A stretch of DNA of 64,000 nucleotides, taken from Schistosoma haematobium. Its lineage: Eukaryota; Platyhelminthes; Trematoda; Strigeidida; Schistosomatidae. The position numbers and the translations under genes were made by a program. The DNA is taken from contig NC_067196.1 in the NCBI RefSeq assembly GCF_000699445.3, positions 42,561,806-42,625,805 on the forward strand, read 5' to 3'. Below, piece by piece: positions 43,738 through 56,687 of this stretch (the first letter of the stretch is position 1; every line of letters begins with the position of its first letter). The notes beneath the pieces were generated by a model. It was not told the origin of the DNA, made no database searches, and saw nothing but the letters and a program-made list of their open reading frames with translations.

Positions 43738-43905
43738 AAAGATATGAAATAACTTTAATCTCAGTGGTTTCTGGAATCTACTTTCGGCTTTCTCATCACT
43801 TAATTGAATTCTAATGGGTCTTCCTAATGTGACTTTCCTGAGTCCAGTGAGGCGCAAGCTGATGCGTGCACGTATTAAAGTATGGTCGGAGTCCAAGCAA
43901 AATTA
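43738..43905 (-). pseudogene. Non-LTR endonuclease fragment of another family
   Basis: The minus strand reads LDSDHTLIRARISLRLTG, LRKVTLGRPIRIQLSDEK, AESRFQKPLRLKLF without a stop. SDHTLIRA is the C-terminal SDH motif of AP-like retrotransposon endonucleases. It differs from both RTE families in the window (DSDHALVCANL and SDHHLVVANLKL), so it is a third lineage. Only this stretch is left. Confidence 0.65.
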
Positions 43906-44515
43906 TAAAACTTTCTTAAATACTTGCGTCAGATTTCTTTATTTAATTTAAAGAAAATCTATACAACGCGTAAGATATAGGGAATGAATTCATTATAGAT
44001 ATATAATAGATCCATTAGTATTATCGAATTAGATAAAGGAATTCAGTCGAAACTATCAATACGGCTAGTTCGTTGTTTATCTAATAAAGAAAAATATCTA
44101 AATAAAAAAATTGAAATACATACAGCTTAACACAAAATTGTGTATAACTATTCATAAAGGATGTACTTTAAAAGAAAGAAAATATTATATACATTCTATT
44201 TACTGGACAAGGTTATATAGGGATATAACTATTTTGACACACTTCATGTGTTGGTTGGTTCATGAATATACTAAACATTGTCATACGTATAAAAGGGGAT
44301 AATAGAAGTGAAATGTTCAAAAAAGAAAAAAGCTCTTACCAAAATTGATCATTAGAATAACAACTGTTTTGGATGGATTAAACGAAAATATTTAATGGTG
44401 ATTTCTTTTTTTTCATTTTATATTATTTAGCATGAAATCATCTGTTATATAAGTTGAGGGAAATGGTAACAGTTGTTAGATGTTGGTTACTACTAGTAAT
44501 TAAAACAATAAGATC

Positions 44516-44518
<3 letters not shown>
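43906..44518. other. Noncoding
   Basis: AT-rich, nothing recognised. Confidence 0.4.

Positions 44519-44559
<41 letters not shown>
44519..44559. repeat. TA dinucleotide microsatellite
   Basis: About 20 TA units without interruption. Confidence 0.95.
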
Positions 44560-44561
<2 letters not shown>

Positions 44562-46083
44562 TAAAAAGAAAATACTGCTTTACCTTAATCTAAATTTTGC
44601 TTAATGAATAAGTGGTTTTTACTATGTAAAGCTTCACTAACTTGAGTAAATGCCATAATACATTGCTAATTGTATAGTTTATTTCATTTGACTAATATCC
44701 AATGCGCAAAGTTATTTTAGCTATTAGTTTGTATGCTTATGGACTAATGGCATTTGTTTTATTTAATAAAGTACCTCTATGGATAGAAATGAATTGTTAT
44801 TCCAATAAAGATCTATAGTTATATCCTATCTTTACTACATTCAATTAATTCACTTTATGAATTTAAATAATGCAAAAACGAAGATCTCAGGATACGACAG
44901 ATACGTTGCTTTTTTCACTGATAGAATTGTTTACTTATTTATACACATTATCATACTTGGAATTTAAGAAATGAATTGTATGTCAGAGAGCAATATTTTC
45001 GAAGAAATGGTGAAAGTGTTAAAATCAAGATTTTAATAACTTTTTAAAGGTGACTGGAGTGATTGTTCTAAAACATCAAAGATATTTTTGTTAAGCAATA
45101 GGATAGGACTCATTGGATAGTAATTAAAATAAGTAGAAAGTAAAGACCAACTTCTAAAAGTTCACTTACGTTGTCCAGGTGGATGAAGTTTAGTCAGAGA
45201 CCTATTTTGAATATAAATTTTTGGGTCCCTAAGAAACTCCAATATCATCGAAAATACAACACAAAATAAATACGTAGTGAGTTTAATGGGTTTTAGTTAA
45301 AATTAGGTTATTTATTCATAACGTTATGTGCATTCATAATATCCACGTCATGTAGCTATTTTTTTAAATAAATGAAACAATGGCAACTAAATCATACTGT
45401 GTGGAAAATATCGTTCCTGTTTGATTATATTTTATTACAACATAAATATGAAACCAGACCTATTCGATGTGAACTAATTTAAATCAGTTAGTAGGCAAAT
45501 CTTAATCTAAGTCCATGGTAGCTGCCATTAGTTTAAAAATACTTATCTTTGATCCTCAGAAAATCACTGCCTACTGTAGGAATGAATCTGTAATCCTCAT
45601 TTTCATAGAATAAAGCATTTAAGAAGACCGAATTAAAAAAATAGACAAGTTCAAAGAAATTATGCTTTTCTTTGGAATTTATTTAAATTGTCTTTATATA
45701 GATTTTATCCTCGTCAGCCTACCATCGTTGTTATGTTTATCTTTATAGGCATAATATTATTTACTAGTCAGCTAAATGACGTTCGACAGTTAAATTTTTC
45801 ATAATTATGATAGATTACCGAACATGTAAAATACTTGCCACTTTTTACTACCTTATTATTATGACCTAAACCAATTACTATTGTCTTAGGAGTTAAAGTT
45901 GGGCTTTCGAATAATATAACTGATTTGTAGTACCACCTGTGAGCATTTGTTTAATTTGTAAACTCGGTAAATTCTACAGGTTACAGATTTTATTGAATAT
46001 CGAGAATTACAAAAGGAACTAAGACAGTGTTATGTATTTCGATCCATAATATAGAGTAAATCAAAAAACATATTATTTACAAA
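44560..46083. other. Noncoding
   Basis: AT-rich, nothing recognised. Confidence 0.4.
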
Positions 46084-46691
46084 TAACATGTTATCAGAAG
46101 GGATTTTGTGGAGATTTTAGAAATTTTACTGGTTGAAATCATGAGTCGATTGAAGCTAGACAACCATGGAAAACCCCAAGCACTGGATGGCCGTCTCGTC
46201 CTTGTACGGAACTCCTCAACAGTGCGCATCCACGATACCGCCCTTCTCAATATTCGAACCCAGGACCTGTCAGTTTCGCGCGCGAGTGCTTAACCATTAG
46301 ACAACTAAGCCGGCATCCAACGGTATTAATGTCCAACTAGTGACTGACTTCAAGAGATACTCCTGGAGTTCTAGTGAGAAGCCGTGACCAGTAGAGTTCA
46401 ACATGGTCTGTTGTGAGATAGGAACTCACTGAAGACAATGGTGGCGCAATTTCATGAACTGTGTGAAGTTAGACATTAACACCATTGGATACCAGCTCAG
46501 TGGTCTAGTGGTTAAGCGCTCGCACGTAAGAATGACATGTCCTCGGTTCAAATCTCGCGGGGGGCGGGATAGTGAATGTGCACTGCTGAGGAGTCCCATA
46601 CTAGGGCGAAACGGCCGTCCAGTGCTTTCAGGATTTCCATGGTAGTCTAGCTTCAGTTGACTGATGATTTCAACTATTGAAGTAACATGTT
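46084..46691. mobile_element. Head-to-head SINE pair with shared 9-bp TSD
   Basis: TAACATGTT at 46084-46092 and 46683-46691 flanks 46093-46682. The left half (to about 46336) is a minus-strand SINE with tail, mutated hammerhead (TTGAGGA, GAGA) and tRNA-like part. The right half (46337-46682) is a full-length plus-strand unit starting TAGTGACTGACTTC. It has an A box (AGCTCAGTGGTCTAGTGG), a B box (CGGTTCAAATCTC) and an intact hammerhead: CTGAGGA, stem II GTCC/GGGC with one G-U pair, GAAA, ACGGCCGT, C, and helix I GCACTG/CAGTGC perfect. Confidence 0.85.
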
Positions 46692-48362
46692 CATAAATAT
46701 GAATATGATTCACTGGTTTGCAATGTAGTCTTGATGTATTCCTAAAAAGCATAAAATTCTAAGTCAGTATAAATGTTTCGCTATAGAACAAGTACTTTCT
46801 GAAAAGGTTTAATTTGAATTTAACTATTTTTACACAATTAATTTTTACATAAAATGATGACCCCATTATAGGTCATCACAGTCGAAATTCATCTTACATC
46901 GAAAAATTTATATATGATATCCAAGTTTGTTTCACAAAATATGTGGGCCATGTTAGAAAATCCTTAAATGATTATCTTAAAAAATGAAAAGTTAGTAATC
47001 AAATTCATGATTGCTACACAAATTAGATTTTAAAAGCTATCGCATTATTGCCAAGCATATCCACATGCTCCGAAAAAAGCTGTCTACCCTTGAAGCAAGT
47101 GAGCAGCATAGGCATTTAATATATTGCACGATCACTTAGTAATCAATGGTAGAAGTCTCATTATTGTATTAACCTGAATCATACATTCAGAGAACCACAC
47201 ATATCTTGGTCGTAAATGAATTTAAGACATGCATTCAGAAACTATAGGAAATTATCTCTGGACCATTTATGTTTCAAATAAATCCATAATTTCATTGAAC
47301 TTAATCTAAGTGAGGCTGATTTTCATTGATCGACCAATTGAAAATTAATACTAGTATAGGTAACATAATACTCCATTGATAACGAATTCATGAACGGCTA
47401 GAACTATGTTCATCATATTTATGAACCATAATGTTTAGAAATTCCAATTACATACCATTTTTATGTAGGTTGCCAATATGCTTCATTGATTAGCGTCAAC
47501 AAATAGAAAAATGAAGCGCTGTTTCATTTATGGATCAAAAATTCAGGAATATTTATCAATTTCACCTCAAAGGATCTATTGTCAATAGAACATTTACAGG
47601 ATGTTTACCCGTCCGAACTTATCTTTATAACTGGGGTGAACTGCCATCTTCAGAATTTCTGTTTTTTTATTTACACTGATGAAAAAAATAATGTTATTGA
47701 CAGGAAAATAATAATTCACTTTTGTAAACTTCCTAAATTATACTTTGACAGAAAAACAAATGTATATTTTAAGGTCATCCTCATTGAAAACAGAGATCAG
47801 ATATTTGTTCAAATGGAAAAGAACTGTTCTTTAAGCTGTGTGTTTGTTTACAACACAAGATTACAGCTGGCATAGATAAACGTTGTTATTATTTACAATT
47901 TAGCTTTCATAGAATGGCATTATTTGAAATCTAATAAAATAAGTCCACTTGTACTTATGTACTTTAGAGCCTGGTAACATAAGATTAATTTTTTATGTTC
48001 ATTTTACTAAGTGATCAGAAATGGATTAGTTTCCAATGATCAACATAATTTAGATAAATCTAATTGACCATTAGTTCAGTTACGTCAATTAGCAGAGTAT
48101 TTGTTTTCCTAACAAAGTAAGTTTATTATTTGTTTTCCTGTTTACTTTTATTCATGTCAAAACAACATTATCTATATTTTCTCTAAATTGTTTTTTTTAG
48201 CTAGTAATCTTGTTCAACTATGCTAACATTCAAATGTCAGTGTTATTAATTGACAAACCTTAAGCGATAAAAACATTATGATAGTATACCTTTAACTTCA
48301 TTCCGATTAATATTTTTTTTTGGAGTAAAACAAATGAAACCTAACTGAAATAGTAAAGTGAT
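46692..48362. other. Noncoding
   Basis: AT-rich. An open 98-codon frame at 47579-47875 has no recognisable similarity and AT-driven composition. Confidence 0.4.
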
Positions 48363-48853
48363 TTAGTATATCACAGATTGAAATCATGAGTCAGTTGAAG
48401 CTAGACCACCATTGAAAACCTAGAAGAACTGGACGGCCGTTTAGTCCTAGTATGGGACTTCTCAGCAGTGCGCATCCACGATCCCGCACCCCGCGAGATT
48501 CGAACGCAGGACCTATCAGTCTCTCGCCAAGCGCTTAACCAACTAGACCACTGAGCCGGCATCCAATGGTGTTAATGTCTAACTTCATTCAATCCACGAA
48601 GTTGAACAACCGTACACCATTGTCTTCAGTGAGCTGATATCTCACAACAGACCAGGTTGAACTCTACTGGTCACAGTTTCTCACTAGAACTCCAGGAGTA
48701 TCTCTTGAAGTCAGTCACTAGTGAGCAGATGATTATTATCAGAAGGCTGTCCAGTGCTTCCAGGTTTTCCATGGTGGTCTAGCTTCGATTGATTCATGAT
48801 TTCAATCTGTGAAATTTCTAAAATCCCCACAAACCCCTTCTGATTAATATATC
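48363..48853. mobile_element. Head-to-head SINE pair crossing the unit boundary
   Basis: TTAGTATATC (48363-48372) and TTAATATATC (48844-48853) differ at one of ten bases and flank the pair. The left, minus-strand unit is full length and its head is preceded by 14 bases of a previous unit's tail (TTCTGATAATAAT sense). The sequence then switches to a plus-strand piece beginning GGCTGTCCAGTGC, next to the hammerhead cleavage site, and running to the tail (CCACAAACCCCTTCTGATT). The left hammerhead is mutated (CTGAGAA, TAAA). Confidence 0.8.
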
Positions 48854-50540
48854 TAATAAAAATGATCTTTTGTTTAAAAATGCAGTAGTTCAATGTGGTT
48901 TGTAGATCGCTATAACATAAGCTCACTAAAAAAAACAATATTAGATCATCAACATGTTTTAAACTACTTATTTACATTCGTACTACTTTGTTTACATGTC
49001 TATTCACTTAGTAACAGGTGCAAACTTTGTAGTAATTACGTAACTTTTTCATAAATCACAGGCTAGAAGTGTTTGAAAATTTCATGAGTTTTACATGAAA
49101 ATGAAATTTATGTATAAATATCCATCCAGTTGAAAATAAACTTACATTTTCATAAGATTTCAATAATTATTCTTTGTGGATATCGCACCGACTAGATCTT
49201 AGTAGTATGAAGAAGAGATGTAGCATTCATAGTTCAGTTACGTCCACCATATTATTTGATTTATATTTGGCAGATACTATATTCTTCCACTGTTAGATAA
49301 TTAAGTTTTAATATTCAGAAAAGTGAGTGACAGAAGCCCCAAACTATATATATAATGTCAATCTCATTTGGTATATCGGTGTGAGATTTCATCGTGTTTA
49401 TTATTGAGTAAAACTTGTTTGACAAAACTATGAATAATATGAAAACTTCTAAATGAAGCATATCATAAATCAACTGAATAACGGATATTTTTACAATACA
49501 ATGTCAGTTTAAGTGCAATTATATTCTAACATATGAATTAACGAAGGTATATTTAATAAGAAGATTAACAGTCATCGTTTTATACAACAAAATTGTATTT
49601 TATCATTGCTGATGTTTAAAAGGATAGGCACTATGAACACTAAAGCAGATGTAGGTACGTCCAGCTAATGATTCCCAAAAAGGACAAAACATTGTTCTGA
49701 ACTAGACTGCTAACCACACACAAACATTAATGAAACCATTGTTTTCCTGAAAATGAATATTGTTCTTTTTATTTAATACTTATTTGCGTATTTTTGAAAG
49801 TTTACTAGTGACTACGTGGAAGAAAAACTATCTCATAGAAATCTAATGTCACATAGAATTAATGATAATTAACGGACTCTTTTGACTTGGTAATTATGTA
49901 AATCTACTGTCAAATGAAAGAACATTTTAGTTGTAAATTGATTAAATTAACCGAAAAAGTATACCATATAACGAATAAACAAATGCTTTATTCTCACTCC
50001 TAGCTTTTTAACAATCTATGGTTTACATCTTATACATTTCGAAGTAGCTTTTTCTTAGCCAATTAGGTAAAATGTAACTTTAACCATAGGATTAGTCTAT
50101 CAGATATTTGAATCAATATCTTATGTTGATATCACGTTGACGACGGATTTCTAAACAACTAATAAATGCAGAGAATTATATAGTCTATTTGGATGAGATA
50201 CATTTTAGGTAATCAAGATGTGTTAAATGAAGGATCTAATTGAAGGCTAGTATGGCCATTGATTATGTTTTTTATATGTATTTTAAATCAGACAATAAAA
50301 ACTAGCTATACGAAATCCGATTTAATATACTTTTTGATATGGTATTCACTTGTATAACTGTACCAGATAGTCTTTTATCCTTAGATTAACATTATTAATC
50401 AGAACTAGTTCCATTGGTAAAATAACTATGTATTTATGACATCAGAGCTGCTTTCTGAATATATGTCCGAATTTTTAAAAAATCACTGTTATAATCGTTT
50501 TCATTCATTTCAAGAATGCGTTTTATTAAGTTAAATGTAC
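48854..50540. other. Noncoding
   Basis: AT-rich, nothing recognised. Confidence 0.4.
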
Positions 50541-50544
50541 ACCA

Positions 50545-50625
50545 ATGGATAGCGGCCCAGTGGGCTAGGAGTTAAACACCAGTTGCGAGACCTGAAAGTC
50601 CTGGGTTAGATCCCCTGCAAAAGAG
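50545..50625 (+). repeat. tRNA-derived SINE-like fragment
   Basis: GCGGCCCAGTGGGCTAGG resembles an A box and CCTGGGTTAGATCCC a B box, at tRNA-like spacing. It lacks the hammerhead and the tail of the main SINE. It does not fold into a convincing functional tRNA. Confidence 0.4.
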
Positions 50626-53484
50626 TCTCGCAGTAAAGCAAAACCACTTTTCAAGGCTTTCTGATTTTAAACAGTTTGTTTTCTAAAATCAGTCCCTGAT
50701 ATTAATGATGAAGTTAAATAATCTCCAAAAACTCCCTGCATAGTAAAAATAGAAATCACTACAAAATTGACACATCGGTTTGTGGAAAATGACATATTGT
50801 CTACCTAATAATAACCAAAGAATAGTTAACGATGCAATTTTCTTTGCATGGCATCATAAACACATAGCTCACATAGTGTTTAACTTCTGAAAAAATTTAC
50901 TGGTCTTTATCTAATTCGAAGTCGACAAGTATTACATCGACTGGATGATGAGACAAAATATGGATCTGTTTTACTCAGTTTGAAAATTTCTAAACATGTA
51001 AAATAAATACTTTACTTCATAATATAACAATAAATGATCATATTCATTCTTGAGAAACTAACGCTAATTAAGTATAGTTTTAAATTGAACACTAAATTAT
51101 AAGCCTCTGGAAAATGGAATGACATTCATTCAGTAAATAAGTTGATATATAATGTAAACTAAATTGACCATCAAGTTTTCTCATCTATTTACTATGACGA
51201 ATATGTATATATTTTTTTCTGATGCTTATCTTAATATGACGATAAAAATCACACAATTATACGATTTTAATTTGGTGAATTTATCGTGAGCTTTTTGAAC
51301 TATCGAGATAATAAACATTCATTTGACGAGCGGTTGTCTATCTTCGTAAGATCGATAATATTAGCTGGTAAATAACAACAACATGGACCGATAGTCATCT
51401 GAATGATTCCAAACCCTCAATTTATGAGGTATGGTCAATATGTACAACTGAATCTGTGTTCATTTATTGAATCTTGTAGTGTTTTCTAGGTATTTTAGAA
51501 ATAGCGTAGTTCCTAACTTTTAGTGGTAAATTTTATTACCAATATATTCGCAACTTATTAAATGAACACGATTTTTGAATTAGTCACAAAGTTTAATCCC
51601 CAAAAACAGTAGAGTCGAAAGATGAACTGAACACTCTATCAGTTAAATAAACCCTGCGTTTCCGAATCAAAAACTCATAGCAACATTTATATTTTGATAA
51701 TGGCGAAGAATTCCAAGTCGTTTTAATGTTTCTCTAGTGTTCATTTTTTAAGGTTTGAGTCAGTTCAGTAACACAACAGATACTCCTAAATGCCGTTATA
51801 CAAATCACCACTTACTTTAAAAACCATTTGTTTCTTTACACAATGAATTAACAACATACTTCGCTCGAACTAAATTGTCACGGAGAAATTCCTCCGGCAA
51901 ATTTTCAACAGGTCAAACGTACCTACAGAAGCTTGAGTCTCTTGAAATCTACTTTTCACAATTTGACACCCACCGATCTTTATCATAATCAACATTTATT
52001 ATAAGCTGAAAATTTCAAGCTCACGAATTTGCTAACCGAAACACCATCAAATAATCGTATATCGCTCTGTTTTTCAATTCGGGAAATTGACCGTTCTTTG
52101 ATTGAAAACTATTACTCATATCCTGAAATCTGTTAGAAATAAAACCTGCAAAGTCGTACAACATTTAACTAATCATTGTATATTTGTTATCAAATGAAAC
52201 GTGTGTTATCAATGTTAAATATAAAATAATTTGTGTACACGTTTTAAAGTTGATCTTATTTCAACATCACTTAAAATCTAAGTAGACACATAGTTGATTG
52301 GTAAACATGATATTTTCTTATAGATAGTTCATTCGGATAATTCCCTTGATATACCTGATTTTTTCTTTGATTAATAAATTAGCAACGGGAGTGAGCCCAA
52401 TACCTATGGACTGATGTGGTGGCATAACGTTTAAATCGCTAGACTATCCACCAAATAGGAGACCGCCTTGAACTCCGCTTCCCCTATTTCTGTTCAGAAA
52501 GTCTAATTTTATGACTTGTACACAAACTGTGTAATTTAAAACCAAATACATCGACCCGTATTTGACAAACAAGTTGGAATATCGTTTTGATTAGAATAAA
52601 GACATTCCTTTCGGAAGTGAACATTTACTAGGTAACTGACGTTGACGGTCAAACTTGACCATTATTCATTTAAGCAATTACATTCAGTTTTGTTTCACTC
52701 TGAAAAGCACCAAACTATTTTTATCAGGTCCGAATATTATATCGCAAGTGATTAGAGATTAAAATTTAAAACTAACTAGTTTTGTTGTTTCGTTGACAAT
52801 GGGCATACATAAGCTCATATCTATAATAAATTGTGAAACAGATTTTTTTCGCCATATACAAACTGAATTATTCAAAAGGATGAACACCTCCACAAACCTG
52901 ACATCGTCATAGTTAAATGTGATAATTTGTCAGGTGAAAATTCAGTTCCAAGATCTCGTCATTCTTGCAATCATCAACTGAACCAATGAAAAGTATTCAA
53001 TTGCTTTGACGCTAAGATATAATTTAGTTGAAAATTTTGTAATGACAATCAAAAAGTGTTTATATCATTCTATATTAATTCGATGGACACATTTATCCTA
53101 GTATATATTATGAATTTTGTGTTTTAGGAATCAACAACAACATGTGATGTTTGCGTACATACAGTTTATTATTTGTTATCTAGGTTACCTATTATGTGTA
53201 TGTTCAGAAAAAGTCAAGACAAGTACAATAGTTCTAAATTGAAAAATTGTAAAAATCTCGTGATGTTTGAAAACAATCTGTTATAGTATTAAAGTAATTG
53301 TAGCAATGCTGATAAATATAGATTAAGATAACCTCAAGGCAGCCTGCTTGAATATCTGGGCTACCTGTTCCTGTCATCTGGATATTTCAACAAGTTATCT
53401 GTTTTCTCGCTTGTCTTAACACATCATTATGCCCATTGTTTGCAAAACCTATTCAGGTGCGTTTGTGAAAAGTTTACGGCATTT
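50626..53484. other. Noncoding
   Basis: AT-rich. A possible decayed tRNA-like patch near 52415-52490 is too weak to call. Confidence 0.4.
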
Positions 53485-53682
53485 CAGAGACGTCGTGGTC
53501 GCTGGCAATATACATCGAAAACAATATACATTAATCAGATGTCGACTCCTAAACAGCTAACATCTAACTGGCGACCACCCAATATTTATCGCGAGGGTCA
53601 ATCAAGAAATAAGAAGTGGAAACTTGTTGAAATACTTTGTGTTGAGAATTCTATATTGTACCAAAAATATAATATTGAATAA
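53485..53682 (+). CDS. Weak candidate: terminal exon, unknown protein
   Basis: After an acceptor-like GCATTTCAG a plus-strand frame of about 65 codons reads RRRGRWQYTSKTIYIN, QMSTPKQLTSNWRPPN and on to YQKYNIE and TAA. An AATAAA at the stop and another at about 53695 could serve as polyadenylation signals. Basic and locally GC-richer than its surroundings. No family recognised and no upstream exon seen, so it may be chance or repeat-derived. Confidence 0.22.
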   Translation, partial: QRRRGRWQYTSKTIYINQMSTPKQLTSNWRPPNIYREGQSRNKKWKLVEILCVENSILYQKYNIE

Positions 53683-53689
53683 AGCTAAT

Positions 53690-55105
53690 AATAATAAAAT
53701 AAATGTGGAAATAAGATTATTCTGATTCCATAGCTGTAGTATGAAGTGGCAATACGAATTGTTTTTATCTGATTTCAGAATTCTCACTTGTATTAGTAGT
53801 ACTATGTATGTATGTATGTAGTATTTAATCGGATACAAGAACATATGTAAAACAATAAACTTTTGTAGCAAATTATTTCAGCAGAATCTGGTGCTTCATT
53901 TCTTTCCTAGATTATTCATCACAGAATATAGTCAAACTATGTTTCAACTGCGTATCGTAATTGATTAAATAATGAGACTTATTGACTAAAAATAAATACA
54001 TACTGCAAGAAGCCACATCACCGTGCATCACATAGATTTCAAAGTTTCTAGATGAAGGATCTCAAAGGGATTGAAGTAATTATAAAAGAATAATTTGTAT
54101 TTCATCTCATCTCACAATCACTTGCATTTAGTCTGGATGAAGCACTAAAGTGATATACTTTATTGGTGATTACTTGATTGTTTCTCATCTTCATGTGTTC
54201 TTTATGGAAAGACTATTACACTACCTGTCTTAACAGCTCACCGTAACAAGTTTTGTCTTATTTCGTTCATTTTTTCAGTAACATAAAATTTTTAATAAAC
54301 ACTATAAGATTCTATACACAAAATTTGACTGTATATCAAACTTGTGTGGACTGGATTAGTAGGAAACAACAAGTTTATAAATAAATAGCTTCAGGCATGA
54401 GAGTGACTCCTTGATATTAAACACTCCTTGTTCTGGTGGCAGTAGAGCTTTTTCCAATAAACAATCGGAATTTTATGGAACAGTGCATCTCTTCAAGAGG
54501 AAGGATAAATAAATATGTCCAACCATACACACACTTCATGGATTATCAACGATGAACTTGTTACCAGGTTTTATGTTCATTATGATTAAATAACTGTTTT
54601 TCCTAATGATAGATGAAATAACCTAATGGGCGTATTAATAAAATGTCAAGTGGCTGCAATCCATTTTCAATCCCTAATATATAATCGAGTTTTATCAGAC
54701 TAAGCTGTTAAATTCACAGATCAAACATTTTCCTAATGTACGAACAATATGAATGCGGTGAAATGAAAAACATAATTTTCTATCAGCATAAGGAACTAGA
54801 TGTTTTACTACAAATAACATAAACTTGATACTCTATAAAAGTAGTAAAAAAGATTGTACAGTTATTAAATTCAAGAATGAAATGAGTTTGATGAATAAAA
54901 CAGAGATTAAAACTACTTTCCAATCAGAACTCAATATAATATAGATATAATATAGATTAAAGACAAGAAACATAATCAGATATTAAATCATCTTTGTAAA
55001 CATTTAAATGAGTGAAATCAAAACTTTCTAACAAATATAACAAAATCTAGGCAAATTGGTTTACCGAAAACCTGTACATAGACTCGACTTCTAGTCAGTA
55101 ATACT
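53690..55105. other. Noncoding
   Basis: AT-rich; a short TATG tract at about 53803-53820. Confidence 0.4.
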
Positions 55106-55365
55106 GTGGTGTGTGCTACTTATATTGACATAAGTAGTAGATGATGTTAGTCGTGAACAGAATGTCTGGCAGCAGAGAGACAAGAGGATAGAACAGTAAA
55201 GAATGGAAACAGGATGTAATTTGTATGGAAATGCAAGAACAATGAAGTCCGAGTCATTATGAGACAATTTGTGGACATTTTACAAATTAAGCATTTACTT
55301 TATGATTGTTAGATTTTATTGACAAGTCCTGTAATTTTGTGTCAAATTCATTCGATTGGTCAGAT
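55106..55365 (+). repeat. Dispersed repeat, near-identical partner of 43422-43672
   Basis: Contains the same blocks in the same order, from GTGGTGTGTGCTACTTATAT to TGTGTCAAATTCATTCGATT. The very high identity contrasts with most repeats in the window. The flanks differ from the 43-kb copy on both sides. Confidence 0.85.
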
Positions 55366-55371
55366 AAATTT

Positions 55372-55440
55372 AGGTGAGCTGGGTTTTGAACCTACGACCA
55401 AAATAGGTTAACCATTAACACAACGTTGCAATTTTAAACA
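55372..55440 (-). repeat. tRNA-like fragment
   Basis: The minus strand has GTTAATGGTTAACC and GTAGGTTCAAAACCCAGC, B-box-like. It may be an extra part of the adjoining repeat. Not a functional tRNA. Confidence 0.3.
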
Positions 55441-56687
55441 GCATATGGTAGAAAATCCCCAATAAGTAAATTTATTGCGACTTAGATCATGTGTTCTGAA
55501 TGTTTAGCAATTTAACAAAAAATATATGACCTAAATTGAAAAATAATGGCTTAAAAATTTCAAAATTAATGTCAAATTAAGTAAATTTTCTAAGAACTCG
55601 TCATAAAGGAGACTAGAAGAAAAACATTTATCACTTCATTCTGAAGATCATAATCACACAAGAAGAAAATAGATTATCAAATAACTAATAGCAGTTAAAA
55701 TGTGAAGGTCTAAATTTATATTCAATTTCTTTTAGGTCAGAGAATCGAATACTGAACAATATTTGACATACACTACATATATATATACCAATCAAAAGTT
55801 CATCCTTTTACCATGAGAATCATTGAGATTAAATGCCATAATACAAATAATAAAATCAAATCATGAGAAAGGTGAATAACAAAATAAATCATTGACCTTG
55901 ATAATAGGAAAGGATTAAAAGAAATAAAACCTAATACATACGAATTGGTTGATGAATTGATGAATAGATAAATCAAAATTAATGACAAATTTTAAGGGAA
56001 TTCAAATGATGAAGAAAAATGTCTTAGACAAATGTCTGGAAAATGTTATGAACACCCTAGGCATGTTGGAAATCGTAAGCGATTCATAACCAGTTAAAAA
56101 ATTAATCTTTCAAGTAAACTAATGCATACAAAATAATACTTATTCATAAATGTGTTTTTCAGTTTATAAACCAATGACTGTTTGACTGACAAAATACATT
56201 AATTCATTTACATATAGACGTTTTACAACCTACAGACTTGGGCAACTGATGGAATATTTTTTTCACACTGATGCAGTAGATTACTAAACGCTTTTTTTTA
56301 CAGTGTATTGAACACCATTCGTTTGTTTATGAAAATAAATCTGAATTTTATTGTTCCACTCAATTACCTCTTAATTCCACCACATAAATAACAGAAAATC
56401 TGAAAAATTAAATTATCGTTGATTGTATATAAGAACACGGGATTTTGCTACCATATTTAGTTCACTCATTGTTAGAAAAAGTGGGAAGAAAAGGTTGTCT
56501 ATCATTCTTAATTTAAACATATTCTCAAAACGATATAGGAATGCTGTCCCTTTGAAGTTTCTTGGTTAACTAATTGTTACAAACATGTTTTCAGATAAAG
56601 ACTGTAAAGACTGCGGAACATCAATTTACTATTTTTCGAATGGGTTGAGACTTCTTAGAAATGTAAACTAACTAAAACAGATGACTT
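55441..56687. other. Noncoding
   Basis: AT-rich, nothing recognised. Confidence 0.4.

Noticed and set aside
47579..47875. 98-codon plus-strand open frame.
   Set aside because: AT-driven composition, no domain, no splice or polyadenylation context; compatible with chance.
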